Positions 13,188 through 13,697 of a stretch of DNA of 13,697 nt are shown in pieces. The stretch spans positions 1-13,697 of the forward strand of contig CAMFLG010000035.1 in the NCBI GenBank assembly GCA_945957495.1, in the 5' to 3' direction. How positions within the stretch are numbered: the first letter of the stretch is position 1; the number at the start of each line of letters is the position of its first letter. The position numbers were made by a program, and so were the translations under genes. Under the pieces are notes generated by a model that was not told the origin of the DNA, made no database searches, and worked only from the letters and a program-made list of their open reading frames with translations. Source of the DNA: an uncultured Pseudorhodobacter sp. (GTDB lineage Bacteria > Pseudomonadota > Alphaproteobacteria > Rhodobacterales > Rhodobacteraceae).

Positions 13188-13697
13188 ATGCGGATCGTCT
13201 ATCACCTTGGCGCGCACTACACCGATGAAGAACGGCTGTTGAAATGCCTGCTGAAAAATCGCCAGACCCTGTCGCAGCGGGGCGTGATCGTGCCCAGCCC
13301 GAAACGCTATCGCAACCTTTTGCGCGATACCGCGATTGAGTTGAAGGGTAAGGCCGCCAGCCGCGACACGCAGGCGCTGATCCTGGATCAGATCATGGAA
13401 GAAGATATCGCTGACCGGCTGGTGCTGTCCTGGGACAGCTTCCTGTCGCTGGCACCCTGGGCCTTGAAGGACAAAACGCTTTACCCCTCTGCCGGGGATC
13501 GCGTGCGCGCCTTTTCGCAGATTTTCCCGGAAATCGAGGCTGAATTCTTTCTGGCCATCCGCAATCCGGCAACCTTCCTGCCCGGGCTGCTGGCCATGTT
13601 GCCGTCAAAAACCTATGACGAATTCATCGGCGACGCCAATATCTTTGATCTGCACTGGTCTGACGTGGTGGAACGCATCCTGCGCGACAATCCCGGC
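13188..13697 (+). CDS. Sulfotransferase-like protein of unknown function (N-terminal part)
   Basis: The first 170 codons are present; the gene runs off the right edge. The protein begins MRIVYHLGAHYTDEERLLKCLL. This recalls the strand-loop-helix start of sulfotransferases (HLG-x-H-K-T-G-T-T), but the Lys/Thr-rich phosphate-binding loop is replaced by YTDEER. FFLAIRNPATFLPGLLAML (120-138) resembles the second PAPS-contacting segment around an Arg-x-Pro. If the fold is right, the protein may bind another ligand or be catalytically inactive. AGGCAGG lies before the ATG at 13188-13190 with somewhat long spacing. It is divergent from the iron-type permease, but no functional link is evident. The resemblance is by eye and weak; the coding assignment is firm, because the frame is open throughout with typical codon use. 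Confidence 0.7.
   Translation, partial: MRIVYHLGAHYTDEERLLKCLLKNRQTLSQRGVIVPSPKRYRNLLRDTAIELKGKAASRDTQALILDQIMEEDIADRLVLSWDSFLSLAPWALKDKTLYPSAGDRVRAFSQIFPEIEAEFFLAIRNPATFLPGLLAMLPSKTYDEFIGDANIFDLHWSDVVERILRDNPG

Overview
The window looks like a piece of an alphaproteobacterial chromosome, most likely Rhodobacterales (Rhodobacter/Paracoccus/roseobacter type). It is GC-rich with strong G/C third-position codon use, genes are tightly packed with several ATGA stop/start overlaps, and the protein families and their wording are typical of that group. This placement is by eye; no composition statistics or searches were run. No CRISPR array, insertion sequence, integrase or rRNA was seen.

Left block (1-3052), acyl-CoA metabolism. 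A leftward pair encodes a MaoC-type hydratase followed by an acetoacetyl-CoA synthetase-like ligase cut by the window edge. A TetR regulator is divergent from them, and a rightward thiolase follows. A near-perfect palindrome sits between maoC and tetR. A second palindrome with the same core lies in the spacer of a plausible thiolase promoter, so one TetR protein probably controls all of these genes. Between tetR and the thiolase, on the minus strand, is a short open frame that starts like a short-chain dehydrogenase and then loses all similarity. It reads as the stump of a deleted gene that once faced the same operator.

Central block (3095-11240), uptake and catabolism of a nitrogen compound. 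Seven leftward genes form one operon: PotA-type ATPase, PotB- and PotC-type permeases, a PotD/PotF-type periplasmic binding protein, a cytosine deaminase-like amidohydrolase, a flavin reductase-family protein, and a second amidohydrolase that lacks the usual HxH metal motif. A GC-rich hairpin separates the binding-protein gene from the enzyme genes. A divergent GntR/FCD regulator starts, by ribosome-binding-site evidence, at a TTG codon. Three GTATGC/GCATAC boxes lie next to the predicted promoters of the operon and the regulator. The reading offered is inducible import of a cationic or amino-bearing substrate followed by hydrolytic deamination or ring opening. The substrate cannot be named from sequence.

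Right block (11305-13697). A tRNA-Thr(UGU) with encoded CCA lies directly downstream of a two-domain Fe(3+)-type ABC permease, both on the minus strand. No binding protein or ATPase for that permease is visible. Divergent from it begins a protein cut by the right edge, whose start and internal R-N-P segment recall sulfotransferases with a degenerate PAPS-binding loop.
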